DNA from: SIG78 sp045587205
GTDB taxonomy: Bacteria; Verrucomicrobiota; Lentisphaeria; Victivallales; Victivallaceae
NCBI GenBank assembly: GCA_045587205.1
Contig: JAZNBV010000025.1
Coordinates: 1 to 64,000, forward strand
DNA: 64,000 bases
Direction of reading: 5' to 3'
Positions within the stretch are counted from its first letter, which is position 1. Each line of letters begins with the position of its first letter. The position numbers and the translations under genes were made by a program. The notes beneath the pieces were generated by a model, which saw nothing but the letters and a program-made list of their open reading frames with translations, did not search any database and was not told the origin of the DNA. Positions 1 to 8,760 of the stretch are shown one piece after another.

Positions 1-2
1 TG

Positions 3-347
3 ACCTGGGCGGCGTATTCGATTTGTGAATTATACAAATCTAGATGGGCGATCGAGGTCTTTTTCAAGGAAATCAAGCAGACTTTGCAGTTGGGTGATTT
101 TATGGGAACCAGCGAAAATGCCGTAAAATGGCAAATATGGACGGCTTTGGTGGCATATTTGCTGTTAAGATTTATTGCCTGGAAGCATCAGTGGAAGCAA
201 TCTTTTCACAGGTTATTCACGCTTATCAGAGCTATATTGTGCAACTTTCTTAATTTGGAAACCGTGCTGAAGGCATGTGAAAAAGTGAAAAGCAAATCAA
301 ACAAACCGCCACCGCCGGTACCAAAACAAATGGAATTTTATTTTTGA
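3..347 (+). CDS. IS4-family transposase, C-terminal part (5' end outside window)
   Basis: The reading frame is open from base 3 and continues in from the left, so only the last ~114 residues are visible. They include the Y-(2)-R-(3)-E-(6)-K signature of IS4-family DDE transposases (Y at base 33, R at 42, E at 54, K at 75), which carries the third catalytic acidic residue, followed by the hydrophobic helix (WTALVAYLLLRF) and proline-rich tail typical of the family. The enzyme cuts and rejoins DNA at the insertion-sequence ends. The visible part has no frameshift, so the element could be intact. Its right end must lie between the stop codon and the truncated gene downstream. The family call is from known motifs; the IS name is not resolved. 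Confidence 0.8.
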   Translation, partial: TWAAYSICELYKSRWAIEVFFKEIKQTLQLGDFMGTSENAVKWQIWTALVAYLLLRFIAWKHQWKQSFHRLFTLIRAILCNFLNLETVLKACEKVKSKSNKPPPPVPKQMEFYF

Positions 348-528
348 ATACATTTGAACTCAAAAACAAGGATTTGACAAAAGAGGGTAGCTTTTTTCAA
401 GAAATACCAAGCTCAAACTATGTCCCAAAACACCATTTTTAAAAAATTATGGGATTTCTGTGTAAAATTATTATTCAAATACTCCAATATCACGATTTGT
501 AGACTGGTGCCACAATTATGGTTATCGA
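348..528 (+). other. Probable right end of the IS4 element and insertion junction
   Basis: AT-rich stretch between the transposase stop and the first ATG of the next ORF. The downstream protein frame is already open from base 466, after a stop at 463-465, and the residues encoded there (containing a FVDW motif) read as natural protein. The IS/host-gene junction is therefore inferred to lie around 440-480. The left end of the IS is outside the window, so terminal inverted repeats and target duplication cannot be read. Confidence 0.35.
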
Positions 529-2259
529 ATGATTGATGGCGAAAAAAGCACATTATTAACCGCGACAGCTTTGAGTTGGCTATTTACAGCTACTAATAAT
601 TCACTGCGCGATAATGCCACGTCTGCCTTAACAAAATTGTTAGTTAATCATTTGAAAACAGCTTTAGATTTGTTGCAGCATTTTGGGCAGGTGGATGATC
701 CATATATCCATGAACGTATTTGGGCTGCGGTATATGGAGCTGTATTAAATTCATCAGAGAAAGCGGAATTACCACAGTTGGCACAGTGGATAACGGACAA
801 TTTTTTCAGTGCAGAAGAAGTATTTCCGAATGTTTTAGTAAGAGACTATGCAAGAAATATTGTTGAATATGCTTGTCACATAAAATGTTTTGAGTTGGAT
901 GATCATTCAATTATAGAGCCACCTTATAACAGTTCGTTCCCCGATGAATTACCCGATGATGATTATGTGAAGCAATTTGATCCTCCTTATAACACTCCAA
1001 ATTTGCCGAAAAATTACGAAGCTCAAAGAGCAATTATACATTCTATGGTAACAGAATATGGTCACGGAATTGGAGGATATGGGGATTTCGGACGTTATGT
1101 TTTCCAAGGAAAACTTGATTTATGGGATTGCTTTGACATTCAAGTGTTAAGCAATTATGCGATTTCTTTAATCTTTGATAAATACGGATATGATATTGAG
1201 TTACATGGTGATTTTGATAGATACGAAAGAAGTTATGGGCGAGAACGTCAGCAAATTGAACGAATTGGGAAAAAATATCAATGGCTTGCCATGCATGAAG
1301 TAGCTGCCAGACTAGCTGATAATTTTCAAATAGTTATTGAAAAATATCCCCAAAAAGAATACTGCTATTATTCAGGGACTTGGGAGCCTTTTTTTCGAGA
1401 TATAGATCCATCTTATATGTGGAGTTGTCAAAAACCACTATCATCAAACAATCCGATTTTTTCTTATAATGCTTGGAGCGAAAATGCGGTAAAATGGATA
1501 CAGGATTCTTCTGATATACCAGCATTTTCAGAGATTCTTGAATATAAAGATTCTTCTCCAAATATTTGGGTCGTTTTAACAGGCAGTTTATCTTGGCAAA
1601 AAGAATTTTACTCTGATGATGTTCAAGAAGAGTTGCAGCAACGTGTAAGCAGTATTATTGCTTCTTGCTTTGTTCAAGTGAAGGATTTAGAGGCATTAAA
1701 ACACAGTTTAAAAACAAAATGTTCTGGCCATGAATTTGTGAATATGCATAGTCAGTATAAAATTTATTTTCGTGAATATTTTTGGTCTCCTGCATACAAA
1801 TTCTTTGAAAATTCTCCATATTATGAATCTGAATATTGGAAAGAATTCGAAGAATGGCAGGAAAAATCCCCTGCACCGAAGATTATGTTACCAACTAATT
1901 CTTATGTATGGGAATCATCTTGCAAAGATAGTGTATCGCAAGAAATCCCCTGTAAATATTTTGCCGATTTTTTCCGCTTAACCCCTGGCGAAAACTGTGG
2001 TGAATGGATATCTGCAGCAGGAGAAATAATATGTCGAGAAATAAGAATTAATGATTATAATAAAAAGCTGTTTGTCGTACGGAAAGATAAAATTTTAGAA
2101 TTTTTAGCGACGGAAAAACTTGCATTGATTTGGAGCTGTTACGCAGAAAAAATCAGCTGCAATTCAAATTATACAACGATGCACACTCCGCTTGAACTTG
2201 CAGAAAGTTATATTTTAAACTCTGGAAAACCAGTAAAAATATGCTCAAAAATCATTTAA
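529..2259 (+). CDS. C-terminal fragment of a large STAND/NACHT-like (antiviral-type) protein, probably IS-truncated
   Basis: A 576-residue ORF with no enzyme motif of its own. The first ~85 residues (pattern LSWLFTATNNSLRDNATSAL, then DDPYIHERIWAAVYGA) resemble, from memory, the helical-repeat C-terminal half of very large ATP-binding proteins of the STAND/NACHT class found in defence islands, where they would form the sensor region. No Walker A or B motif is present. The frame continues upstream of the ATG to base 466, directly beside an IS4 transposase, which suggests that the insertion removed the N-terminal ATPase part. The ATG at 529 has no convincing Shine-Dalgarno. The gene is clearly AT-richer than the chromosome to its right, a sign of horizontal acquisition. 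The family call is tentative; it could be an intact unknown protein. Confidence 0.5.
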   Translation: MIDGEKSTLLTATALSWLFTATNNSLRDNATSALTKLLVNHLKTALDLLQHFGQVDDPYIHERIWAAVYGAVLNSSEKAELPQLAQWITDNFFSAEEVFPNVLVRDYARNIVEYACHIKCFELDDHSIIEPPYNSSFPDELPDDDYVKQFDPPYNTPNLPKNYEAQRAIIHSMVTEYGHGIGGYGDFGRYVFQGKLDLWDCFDIQVLSNYAISLIFDKYGYDIELHGDFDRYERSYGRERQQIERIGKKYQWLAMHEVAARLADNFQIVIEKYPQKEYCYYSGTWEPFFRDIDPSYMWSCQKPLSSNNPIFSYNAWSENAVKWIQDSSDIPAFSEILEYKDSSPNIWVVLTGSLSWQKEFYSDDVQEELQQRVSSIIASCFVQVKDLEALKHSLKTKCSGHEFVNMHSQYKIYFREYFWSPAYKFFENSPYYESEYWKEFEEWQEKSPAPKIMLPTNSYVWESSCKDSVSQEIPCKYFADFFRLTPGENCGEWISAAGEIICREIRINDYNKKLFVVRKDKILEFLATEKLALIWSCYAEKISCNSNYTTMHTPLELAESYILNSGKPVKICSKII

Positions 2260-2596
2260 AAATGCTCAATTTGGACTATTATATGTACCAATGCCGAACG
2301 TTTCTTTTTTTGGGCTTTGCCCAAATGTTTTTCGCTACTCGCTCTAGTCTTCGGTGACTCACTGACGTTTTAGGATGAATCCAAATGATTTTACTTACTA
2401 AAGATAATGGTGGTGCATATATCTATGTCGCGGTTGATTCATTGTTATCGTGTTTTTTTACATTCAAAATCGTAATGTTACGTTTTTGAGTGTTGCGTCA
2501 GGTGCTTTATCTTCCCAAAAGTTTGGATTGGCAAATTTTGGCAAATAAATCCATCAATTTGAGCAGAGTTTAATGCCCGAAATTCGGGCAAAAAAA
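2260..2596. other. Intergenic boundary between accessory patch and core chromosome
   Basis: No convincing ORF. It holds a short hairpin (TTGGGC/GCCCAA near 2310-2325) and a perfect 17-base palindrome at 2574-2590 just beyond the 3' end of the tRNA-Gln. Composition is AT-rich like the island to the left. No second copy of the tRNA 3' end is visible in the window, so an att duplication cannot be shown. Confidence 0.5.
2574..2590. repeat. Perfect short palindrome next to the tRNA 3' end
   Basis: TGCCCGAAATTCGGGCA, 8-bp arms around one base. On the minus strand it follows a run of seven T directly after the tRNA CCA. The T run precedes rather than follows the stem, so it is not a textbook terminator. 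It may help end the tRNA transcript or mark an integration boundary. Confidence 0.5.
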
Positions 2597-2670
2597 TGGC
2601 AGCCCCGTAAGGATTCGAACCTCAACAAAATGAACCAGAATCACTTGTGCTACCATTACACCACGGGGCT
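2597..2670 (-). tRNA. tRNA-Gln (anticodon CTG)
   Basis: On the minus strand the 74 bases fold as a standard cloverleaf: acceptor AGCCCCG/CGGGGCT, D arm with GGTAGC, anticodon stem AGTGA/TCATT around loop TTCTGGT (anticodon CTG at loop positions 3-5), T arm TGAGG/CCTTA around TTCGAAT, discriminator G and encoded CCA. G73 fits glutamine identity. The gene reads leftwards, so its 3' end faces the IS/defence-remnant patch, the usual geometry for an island integrated at a tRNA gene. Confidence 0.93.
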
Positions 2671-2706
2671 GCATTTGTGCTGTATATCACTCGCAGCATA
2701 TTACTT

Positions 2707-2734
2707 AATATATCACGATTTTTTAAAAAGGCAA
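2707..2734 (-). promoter_or_regulatory. Sigma-70 promoter of tRNA-Gln
   Basis: Minus-strand -35 TTGCCT (2729-2734) and -10 TATATT (2707-2712) with a 16-base spacer, about 37 bases before the tRNA's first base. Confidence 0.65.
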
Positions 2735-2913
2735 GTGCTTGTATTGCTAAAAAACCTGATATTTTTATTATTTTTTTACGGAAAGCGTTATTTTCCCTGA
2801 AAACGGCTTGTTGTGCTTGCAAAAACAGTATTGCGGAAGTATTTTATATTGTCACTTGATTTAATGCTCATATCGGCATTTCCTCTTGCGGAAGGACAAA
2901 TTCAGGAGTTTTT

Positions 2914-4191
2914 ATGATATATCCCGGGCCGCTGAACCGCGAACAACGTTTGCGTACCCAAAAAAATTACAATATTTTTTGTTTGATCAACGGTATGGCG
3001 TATATGTGTCTCGGGGAGACGATCATTGTGCTGTTTTCCATCAAACTCGATGCGCCAAATGGAATGGTTGCCGCGCTGGGGGCGGTACTCTATTTTTCGT
3101 ATTTTATGCTGCCGGTGGGTAAAATGGTAGCCGCCAGGGTGGGCGCGGCACGAAGTCAGTCGATTTTCTGGACTGCTCGCAACTTTGTGGCGCTGATCGT
3201 GGCGGCAAGTGCCATTACCGCTTATTGCGGATTTGAAAAAACTGCCCTGGTGCAGATATTTATCGGCGCCTGTCTTTTTTATGGGATGCGTGCTGCGGGG
3301 GTGGTTATGGCACAGCCGTTTATCGGCGATATGGCTACTGAAGAGGAGCGTCCGCATCTGCTGGGCGTAAGCAGTGCGCTTTTTTACGGCGGCTGTATGT
3401 TTTCGCTGATGATCCTCTGGTACATATTAAGTATAAGCGAATCAGTCTGGACGATTACGGCAATTATCTCTTTCGGTGCCTGTCTGGGGGTAACCAGCAC
3501 CCGTTATATAAGACGGATGGATGAATCGCCGGCTATGATCCGGGCGGCGCGGCGGAAAATATTGCCGGAAATACGCGAAATTATGGGCAATTATTCCATC
3601 CGCAAACTTATTCTGGCAATGTTTGTCAATACCCTGGCGATCATTCTGGTGGGATCGGTGTCGATCTTGAGCGTTAAGCGCGGCTATAATGTGAGCGATA
3701 CGGCGGCTCTCTATTTTTCGCTTATACAATTTGTTTCTGCCACCGGATCTTCTTTCCTTTACAGTGTTCTGGTACGCAAACTTGGTATGCGTTACACTCT
3801 TTATTGGGGATATGCTATGCTTTTGGCGACTGCTGTTTTGTGGCTGGCTGCGCCCGGAATGCTCAATTATGTGTTTGTTACGCTGATTTTTATTATTATT
3901 GGTGCCGGACAGATTTTTTCTGCCAATGCAATGATAAGTTATCTGCTGGCAGTTGCTCCGCAGCGGCTCTGGGTGACTACTTCAATGGTGACATCGGCTG
4001 TGACCAGTGCGGGGGCAGGGTGCTGTGCTATGGCATTTTCGTCATTGCTTTTCAAACTGATCGGTAAATTCAGCGGCGATTGGGAAGCGCTTTCGGTGTT
4101 CAAGGTCTATTTTTCGTTGGTATTGAGTGTGCTGCTGCTGTTTTCGGTTTTTATATGGCAAATGGGTGATGTAAAGGGCAAAAAAGCCTGA
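2914..4191 (+). CDS. MFS-like transporter, 12 membrane segments
   Basis: A 425-residue integral membrane protein with about twelve hydrophobic helices and short polar loops, the layout of the major facilitator superfamily. The loop after helix 2 is short and basic but lacks a clean GxxxDRxGR signature, so it belongs to a divergent MFS branch and the substrate cannot be told. The start has a good Shine-Dalgarno (AGGAG, 5 bases before the ATG). It stands alone between the tRNA and an AT-rich spacer. A protein of similar size and topology is encoded at 54057-55364; the two may be distant paralogues. GC-richer than the island on its left, so probably core genome. Confidence 0.75.
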   Translation: MIYPGPLNREQRLRTQKNYNIFCLINGMAYMCLGETIIVLFSIKLDAPNGMVAALGAVLYFSYFMLPVGKMVAARVGAARSQSIFWTARNFVALIVAASAITAYCGFEKTALVQIFIGACLFYGMRAAGVVMAQPFIGDMATEEERPHLLGVSSALFYGGCMFSLMILWYILSISESVWTITAIISFGACLGVTSTRYIRRMDESPAMIRAARRKILPEIREIMGNYSIRKLILAMFVNTLAIILVGSVSILSVKRGYNVSDTAALYFSLIQFVSATGSSFLYSVLVRKLGMRYTLYWGYAMLLATAVLWLAAPGMLNYVFVTLIFIIIGAGQIFSANAMISYLLAVAPQRLWVTTSMVTSAVTSAGAGCCAMAFSSLLFKLIGKFSGDWEALSVFKVYFSLVLSVLLLFSVFIWQMGDVKGKKA

Positions 4192-4266
4192 TTGATGCGC
4201 CGGAAACGTTAAAAGATAAAAAAAATCATTTTTTTTTGATAAAAAACGATTTTTTTATTTTACAAG

Positions 4267-4294
4267 TTGTTAAAAATGTATTAATTTATATAGA
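4267..4294 (+). promoter_or_regulatory. Predicted promoter of the LysM protein gene
   Basis: -35 TTGTTA (4267-4272), 16-base spacer, -10 TATAGA (4289-4294), preceded by a strongly A/T-tracted stretch (4217-4266) that could act as an UP element. The gene starts about 50 bases further on. Confidence 0.5.
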
Positions 4295-4346
4295 GTGCAA
4301 ATAATTTTTATTTTATTATTAATATCTAAATTTCCGGAGGTTCGGC

Positions 4347-5426
4347 GTGCAAAAGAAAGTTGTTGGAATTTTAGCTGGTGTGGCTGCGGCTCACGCGGTG
4401 TTGTTGGTCAGTTTGATGGTTGGCGGCGGTTGCCGTCAGCATACAATTCTGGGTACTCATACCTATAATGAAGGCCCTGAATTGAGCCGGATGCCTGCCG
4501 CAGCTGATGCACCGGCGGTAGCAAAGCCTGTAGAAATGCCGAAAATCGAAGGCGGCGAATCCGAAGTTGTGCTTCCGCCGCCCGTCGCACAGACTCCGGT
4601 AGCTCCGGCGATTGAACCGCCGGTTGCCCAGCCTGAAAAAACGGTCAAGGCCGGCAGCACCACTTATAAAGTCAAGCGTGGCGATACTCTTTCGCTGATC
4701 GCATACAAACACGGTGTGCTTACACGCGATCTGGCGGCTTGCAACAACCTCTCCGGCAAGGCAATGAACCTCATCCGCGTTGGTCAGGTGTTGACCATTC
4801 CGGAAGGTGGTGTCTATAACGAGTCGCGCGTTCCGAAACCGAAAAAGCGTCCTGCAGCCAAGCCTGCTGTAAAGGGTCAGAAAAAGGTTGCTGAACTGCC
4901 TGCCGACGGTATTTATGTGGTCAAAGCCGGTGATTCGCTTGATCGCATTGGCCGCCGTTACGGCGTCCGTGCCAGCGCTATTGCCAAAGAAAACAATATT
5001 GCGCTGACCAAGATTCTGCAGATCGGCGACAAATTGCGGATCCCCGGCAAAGCTGCTGCGGTTGCTACTGACAAGCCCGTTGCTGCTCCGGCGGTGAACA
5101 ATACTCCGGAAACCGCCAATATCGCGGTGGATGATCTTGACCCCAATATGGGCTTGGATAGCGCCGCATCGACTGTGCCGGAAGCTGCTCCTGCTCTGCC
5201 CGCTGCTGACACTGCGGCTCCTGCGGCTGACACCGCAAAACCGGCGGTTCCGGAAGCTGCCAATGAAGCCAAGACTGAATCCATTGAAGTACCTAATGAT
5301 ATGACTCTGGAAGAATACAGCAAGAGCATTATGGTCGATGTGCAGGTGCTGCGCCGGCTGAATCCCTCGATTCCTGCGGACGGCAAACTCAAGGGCGGCA
5401 CCTATCTGGTGATTCCGAGCATCTGA
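4347..5426 (+). CDS. Cell-envelope protein with LysM repeats
   Basis: A 359-residue protein starting at GTG, 6 bases after CCGGAGG. An N-terminal hydrophobic helix (residues ~7-28) is a signal peptide or anchor; the following GGGC could be a weak lipobox. Two clear LysM peptidoglycan-binding repeats lie at ~105-150 (YKVKRGDTLSLIAYKHGV) and ~190-235 (YVVKAGDSLDRIGRRYGV), and a degenerate third closes the protein at ~313-359. Pro/Ala-rich linkers separate them. There is no catalytic domain, so its role is probably to bind or scaffold the cell wall. It is monocistronic, with its own promoter and terminator. Confidence 0.85.
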   Translation: MQKKVVGILAGVAAAHAVLLVSLMVGGGCRQHTILGTHTYNEGPELSRMPAAADAPAVAKPVEMPKIEGGESEVVLPPPVAQTPVAPAIEPPVAQPEKTVKAGSTTYKVKRGDTLSLIAYKHGVLTRDLAACNNLSGKAMNLIRVGQVLTIPEGGVYNESRVPKPKKRPAAKPAVKGQKKVAELPADGIYVVKAGDSLDRIGRRYGVRASAIAKENNIALTKILQIGDKLRIPGKAAAVATDKPVAAPAVNNTPETANIAVDDLDPNMGLDSAASTVPEAAPALPAADTAAPAADTAKPAVPEAANEAKTESIEVPNDMTLEEYSKSIMVDVQVLRRLNPSIPADGKLKGGTYLVIPSI

Positions 5427-5445
5427 TGATTCTGATGTAAAAATC

Positions 5446-5482
5446 AAAACCCGGTACTGAAATTCAGCGCCGGGTTTTTTAT
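5446..5482 (+). terminator. Intrinsic terminator after the LysM gene
   Basis: Stem AAACCCGG / CCGGGTTT with a 15-base loop and a T6 tail on the plus strand. A shorter T run on the minus strand suggests it also stops the convergent hydrolase gene. Confidence 0.85.
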
Positions 5483-5496
5483 TGCAGTGATCAGTT

Positions 5497-6213
5497 TTAA
5501 ACTGTGTAGTGTGAATCTACAAATTCCACCACCTGTGCGTAATCGTCATAGCCGTGCGGGTGATGGCCGACATCGGGGCGGCGCAGCACCTTTATTTCGC
5601 CGCCAAGAGCGCGGTAACGCGTTTCCAGTACATCATTGTGTTCGGCGGGTATAACGATTTCATCTGCCAATCCAATCACATTTATAATGGGTATCTGCGC
5701 CGCCGCCAACCGGTCAAGGTGATCGATGGGATTGAGGTCAAGAGTTTTGACTTCTTCGCGGGTTTTGCATTTGTATGCAGCGTAAACCTCTTCGCGCCGG
5801 AATTCCGGGTAGAGTTCCAGGTCGCATACCGGCGCATCGCCATAGATCACAGCTGTGCGGTCGGGGTATTCCACTGCAAAACGGAACGAGTAGAGTCCGC
5901 CCATACTTTTGCCGATCAGTGCCGCTTTAGCGGCAAATCCGCGCTCTTGCGTGAGATATTGGTAAAAAGCATCCAGTACTCTCATACCTTCAGGCGAAGC
6001 CCAGGTTCCGAAAATATTGATATGCACGTGATAATAACCGCGTTTCAGGAGTTCCAATATGCCGCAGCGTTCCACAAATGCTTCCGGCCATTCCATACAC
6101 CACGCCCACTTTTTTGCCGGGGACGGATCGAACGGTTCCACGATAAATGCTTTGTGATCCATAAATTCAAAGTCATAACGCCTGAAACCGTGCCACCAGG
6201 TGAATTCGCTCAT
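5497..6213 (-). CDS. Alpha/beta-hydrolase fold protein
   Basis: A 238-residue cytoplasmic protein with no signal peptide. The nucleophile elbow GKSMGG gives Ser103, and GLADEIV (Asp184) and VGHHPHG (His217) supply the other triad members at the expected spacing. These fit a serine esterase/lipase or acyl-peptidase of the alpha/beta-hydrolase fold. The substrate is not identifiable; similar proteins in sugar-degrading gut bacteria act on esterified glycans, but nothing here proves that. It is the last gene of a minus-strand run and ends against the LysM terminator. Confidence 0.8.
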   Translation of the reverse strand: MSEFTWWHGFRRYDFEFMDHKAFIVEPFDPSPAKKWAWCMEWPEAFVERCGILELLKRGYYHVHINIFGTWASPEGMRVLDAFYQYLTQERGFAAKAALIGKSMGGLYSFRFAVEYPDRTAVIYGDAPVCDLELYPEFRREEVYAAYKCKTREEVKTLDLNPIDHLDRLAAAQIPIINVIGLADEIVIPAEHNDVLETRYRALGGEIKVLRRPDVGHHPHGYDDYAQVVEFVDSHYTV

Positions 6214-6246
6214 AATACTCCTTAAAAAATTGTTGCTGCTGTTTGG

Positions 6247-6840
6247 TCAGCGGATGCAAAATGCTCCGATAACTGCCGCCGCAGCAATGATACAGATGAT
6301 ATTTACTTTGAATCGTGCCAGTATCACTGCCGAAGCTATGGCAATGAAAAACGGTATCCAGCGGATGGCAAAACGTACCTGATCTGTATTGCTGCTGAAC
6401 CACGCCAGAACAGAATCCAGCGTCAGCGGAGTGGTAAACACTGCAATATTGGCAAAGATCACTACCGCTGAAGCGATCACGCCCAGCGTAGCCGGACGCA
6501 TACCCGAGAGTATGCCTTGAACCACCGGACTCTTTTCCCATCTGGTAAAATAAAATGCAGCAAGTATTACCAGAAATATTGCCGGGGTAAGCAGTCCCAG
6601 CGTTGCCACAATTCCGCCGAGGATGTCGTGCGTTTTATACCCGACATAGGTTGCTGCATTGATTCCGATCGGTCCCGGTGTCATCTGGGCGATCGCCAGC
6701 AGATTGGCAAATTCTCCGCTGGTGAGCAGTTTGTATTTATCCACCAGATCGTGAATAAAAAGCGTTATGAGTACATAACCGCCGCCGAAACTCAATAAGC
6801 CGTATTTTACAAAAAGCAGATATATTGTAAAAAGACTCAT
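6247..6840 (-). CDS. chrA: Chromate transporter family protein, second half-size subunit
   Basis: A 197-residue membrane protein of the ChrA (CHR) family: a YGLLSFGGGYV start, the AQMTPGPIGINAATYVGY loop, then hydrophobic helices. Full ChrA proteins are about 400 residues; this is a short-chain half protein encoded directly after its partner, the two overlapping by 4 bases (ATGA). Such pairs work together, exporting chromate or importing/exporting sulfate-like anions; the natural substrate in an anaerobe is uncertain. Confidence 0.85.
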   Translation of the reverse strand: MSLFTIYLLFVKYGLLSFGGGYVLITLFIHDLVDKYKLLTSGEFANLLAIAQMTPGPIGINAATYVGYKTHDILGGIVATLGLLTPAIFLVILAAFYFTRWEKSPVVQGILSGMRPATLGVIASAVVIFANIAVFTTPLTLDSVLAWFSSNTDQVRFAIRWIPFFIAIASAVILARFKVNIICIIAAAAVIGAFCIR

Positions 6841-7463
6841 TTTTTACCCCCGCTTTTTGCATCTTCCAACTTGGCGGAAACTTTTTCAGGCAGTGCACTT
6901 TTATACACAATGCCCAGTGCGCCGCCGGAGAGAATTATCCACACCGGGGAGACTTTGAATACGATCGCCGCTGCTGCAGCAATCACTGCCACAATGAGAG
7001 TAAATGAATTCTTGATGTTTTTGCGGATCATCCGAATCAAAGTAAGGGCTATAAGACCGGTGATCGCCGCCTGTGCGCCGGTGAATGCACCCTGCACCGC
7101 GGGGATATTGAGGTTTATATTATGCAGAAATATGGCGATCAGCAGTATGATAACTGTTGAAGGTGTTGCCACGCCCAGCAGTGCCGCCAGCGCTCCGGCA
7201 ATACCTGCACTGCGGTACCCTATATAGAGCGCCGCATTGCCGGCAATTATGCCCGGCAGCGACTGGATAACAGCCATCATATCGAGCAATTCTTCTTCGG
7301 TAAGCAGTTTTTTGCGGTGGATAAATTCATTTTCCGCAGCCGGTACGATGGCATAACCGCCCCCCACAACCAACGCAGCTATCTTGAAAAATCCCCAGAA
7401 AAGGATCCGGCATTTGGTTAACTTATTGCGTTTTTCAGAAATCTGATTCATTGCAGCAATCAC
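6837..7463 (-). CDS. chrA: Chromate transporter family protein, first half-size subunit
   Basis: A 208-residue ChrA-family half protein: FFKIAALVVGGGYAIVPA near the N-terminus and an IQSLPGIIAGNAALYIGY loop matching its partner downstream. Five to six hydrophobic helices. Its basic N-terminus (KRNKLTKCR) is expected on the cytoplasmic side. It overlaps the preceding exported DUF3047 gene and the following chrA half by 4 bases each, so the three are translationally coupled. Confidence 0.85.
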   Translation of the reverse strand: MIAAMNQISEKRNKLTKCRILFWGFFKIAALVVGGGYAIVPAAENEFIHRKKLLTEEELLDMMAVIQSLPGIIAGNAALYIGYRSAGIAGALAALLGVATPSTVIILLIAIFLHNINLNIPAVQGAFTGAQAAITGLIALTLIRMIRKNIKNSFTLIVAVIAAAAAIVFKVSPVWIILSGGALGIVYKSALPEKVSAKLEDAKSGGKK

Positions 7464-8137
7464 TTGGCAGGCAGGAATTCAACAAAATCCACCTCGGCAA
7501 CAGTATTGCTCTGGGTGTACTGGCTGTTGCCGATGATACTGATTGCAAATTCAGAGGGAACTTTGCCGTAAACGCGTTTGAAATCTTCGGCAACATTGCG
7601 TTCTTCAGTCACCCATTTGCCATTGGGGGTTTTATGGTCGCGCATAGTTATATAATTGACTGTCAGGACCCCGGCATAAGATGTTTTGCCTTCAAAGCCC
7701 TGCGGTGTGAGATTTTCCCAGCGGTAGGCAATGGATTTCTTTTTCAGCATACCGTCGGTGGTGCCTACATAAATGCCGACCGGCTGATCATCTTTTTTGG
7801 CATTGCGCCCGTCGCCGTTGACCGGCAGACTCAATACACGCCAGCGCCAGCGCATCACGGGATATTTTTTAAGGTTGATACAGGGATTTATAATAATACC
7901 GCCGGTAGATTTGTCGCATTTGATTTGCAATACGCCGTTGACAACCCGGCATACTGTTTCCGGAACGCCCCATTTTCTGCCTTCTTTTTTCCATTTGGCA
8001 GGAATCCCTGATTTTTGCGGGCGGGAAAAATCATCGCTCCATACCGCATTGGCAGAAGGGGTGCCGGATTTTTCTGCCGCTGCCGTTGTAAATACTGCCA
8101 CGCAGATCAGCAATGCTGAAAAAATATTCCGATACAT
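7460..8137 (-). CDS. Exported DUF3047 family protein
   Basis: A 225-residue protein with a typical signal peptide (MYRNIFSALLICVAVFTTAAAE, cleavage after ~21). The mature part has the DUF3047 pattern: a WRWRVLSLP segment, KKDDQPVGIYV, YRWENLTPQG and EERNVAEDFKRVYGKVP, predicted as a beta-sandwich. The family is periplasmic and of unknown function. It follows the lytic transglycosylase gene closely and overlaps chrA, so the local run mixes envelope and transport genes. Confidence 0.75.
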   Translation of the reverse strand: MYRNIFSALLICVAVFTTAAAEKSGTPSANAVWSDDFSRPQKSGIPAKWKKEGRKWGVPETVCRVVNGVLQIKCDKSTGGIIINPCINLKKYPVMRWRWRVLSLPVNGDGRNAKKDDQPVGIYVGTTDGMLKKKSIAYRWENLTPQGFEGKTSYAGVLTVNYITMRDHKTPNGKWVTEERNVAEDFKRVYGKVPSEFAISIIGNSQYTQSNTVAEVDFVEFLPAK

Positions 8138-8156
8138 AATTGTGTATTCCTTGAAA

Positions 8157-8744
8157 TTACTTGTTTTCCGCTTCGCTGCAGTAGCGACGGTAGCGGTTCA
8201 TAATATTTTTTACATATTTTTTAGTGCTGGCAATGGTAATATTTTCTATAACACTGCCTTTTACATCTTTAGGTTTCCACGCATTGGCACGGGTCAAACC
8301 GGCATTATAACGCGCCAATGCCAATTCGGCTGCACAACTGTAATTGCGGAACCGTTTCAATCCGTCGCTCAAATACCAGCATCCGATCTCCAGATTTATC
8401 CGTGGCGAAAAGAGAACTCCCCGTTCCGGACACGGCACATTGTGTGCTTTTGCCCAATCAGCAGCCGCCTGTTTGGGCATAATCTGCATCAAGCCGACTT
8501 CTCCGGCTTTGCCTACTGCACCGGGGCGGAAACGGCTTTCTTCATAAACCAGCGCCCGCACCAGACGGCTGTCGATGCCATACTTGGCAGATGCTTCGCG
8601 TATTTCATCGGCAAACCGGGTATCATCCACCGCAAAATCACGGTATTTCATAACATAGAAAACCGCGGCCGCAAGCATAACCAGCCATACCGGCAACAAT
8701 AACCAGCGGCGCACTGACGATTTTTTACGCTTGAAAATTCCCAT
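8157..8744 (-). CDS. Membrane-anchored lytic transglycosylase (SLT domain)
   Basis: A 195-residue protein with one N-terminal membrane helix (residues ~13-32) preceded by a basic tail, then a compact soluble lytic transglycosylase domain. The catalytic Glu69 lies in EESRF, followed by the GLMQIMP motif (84-90) and ARYNAG (144-149), all diagnostic of family 1 transglycosylases that cleave peptidoglycan to 1,6-anhydro-muropeptides. The size is that of SLT/MltE-type small enzymes. It lies 16 bases downstream of an exported-protein gene and likely shares its transcript. Confidence 0.9.
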   Translation of the reverse strand: MGIFKRKKSSVRRWLLLPVWLVMLAAAVFYVMKYRDFAVDDTRFADEIREASAKYGIDSRLVRALVYEESRFRPGAVGKAGEVGLMQIMPKQAAADWAKAHNVPCPERGVLFSPRINLEIGCWYLSDGLKRFRNYSCAAELALARYNAGLTRANAWKPKDVKGSVIENITIASTKKYVKNIMNRYRRYCSEAENK

Positions 8745-8760
8745 TCAAATCCGATTCTGA

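Noticed and set aside
4371..5447. 358-codon minus-strand ORF opposite the LysM gene
   Set aside because: Shadow of a GC-rich gene; Arg/Ser/His-rich with no domain or ribosome site, while the plus strand has clear LysM repeats.
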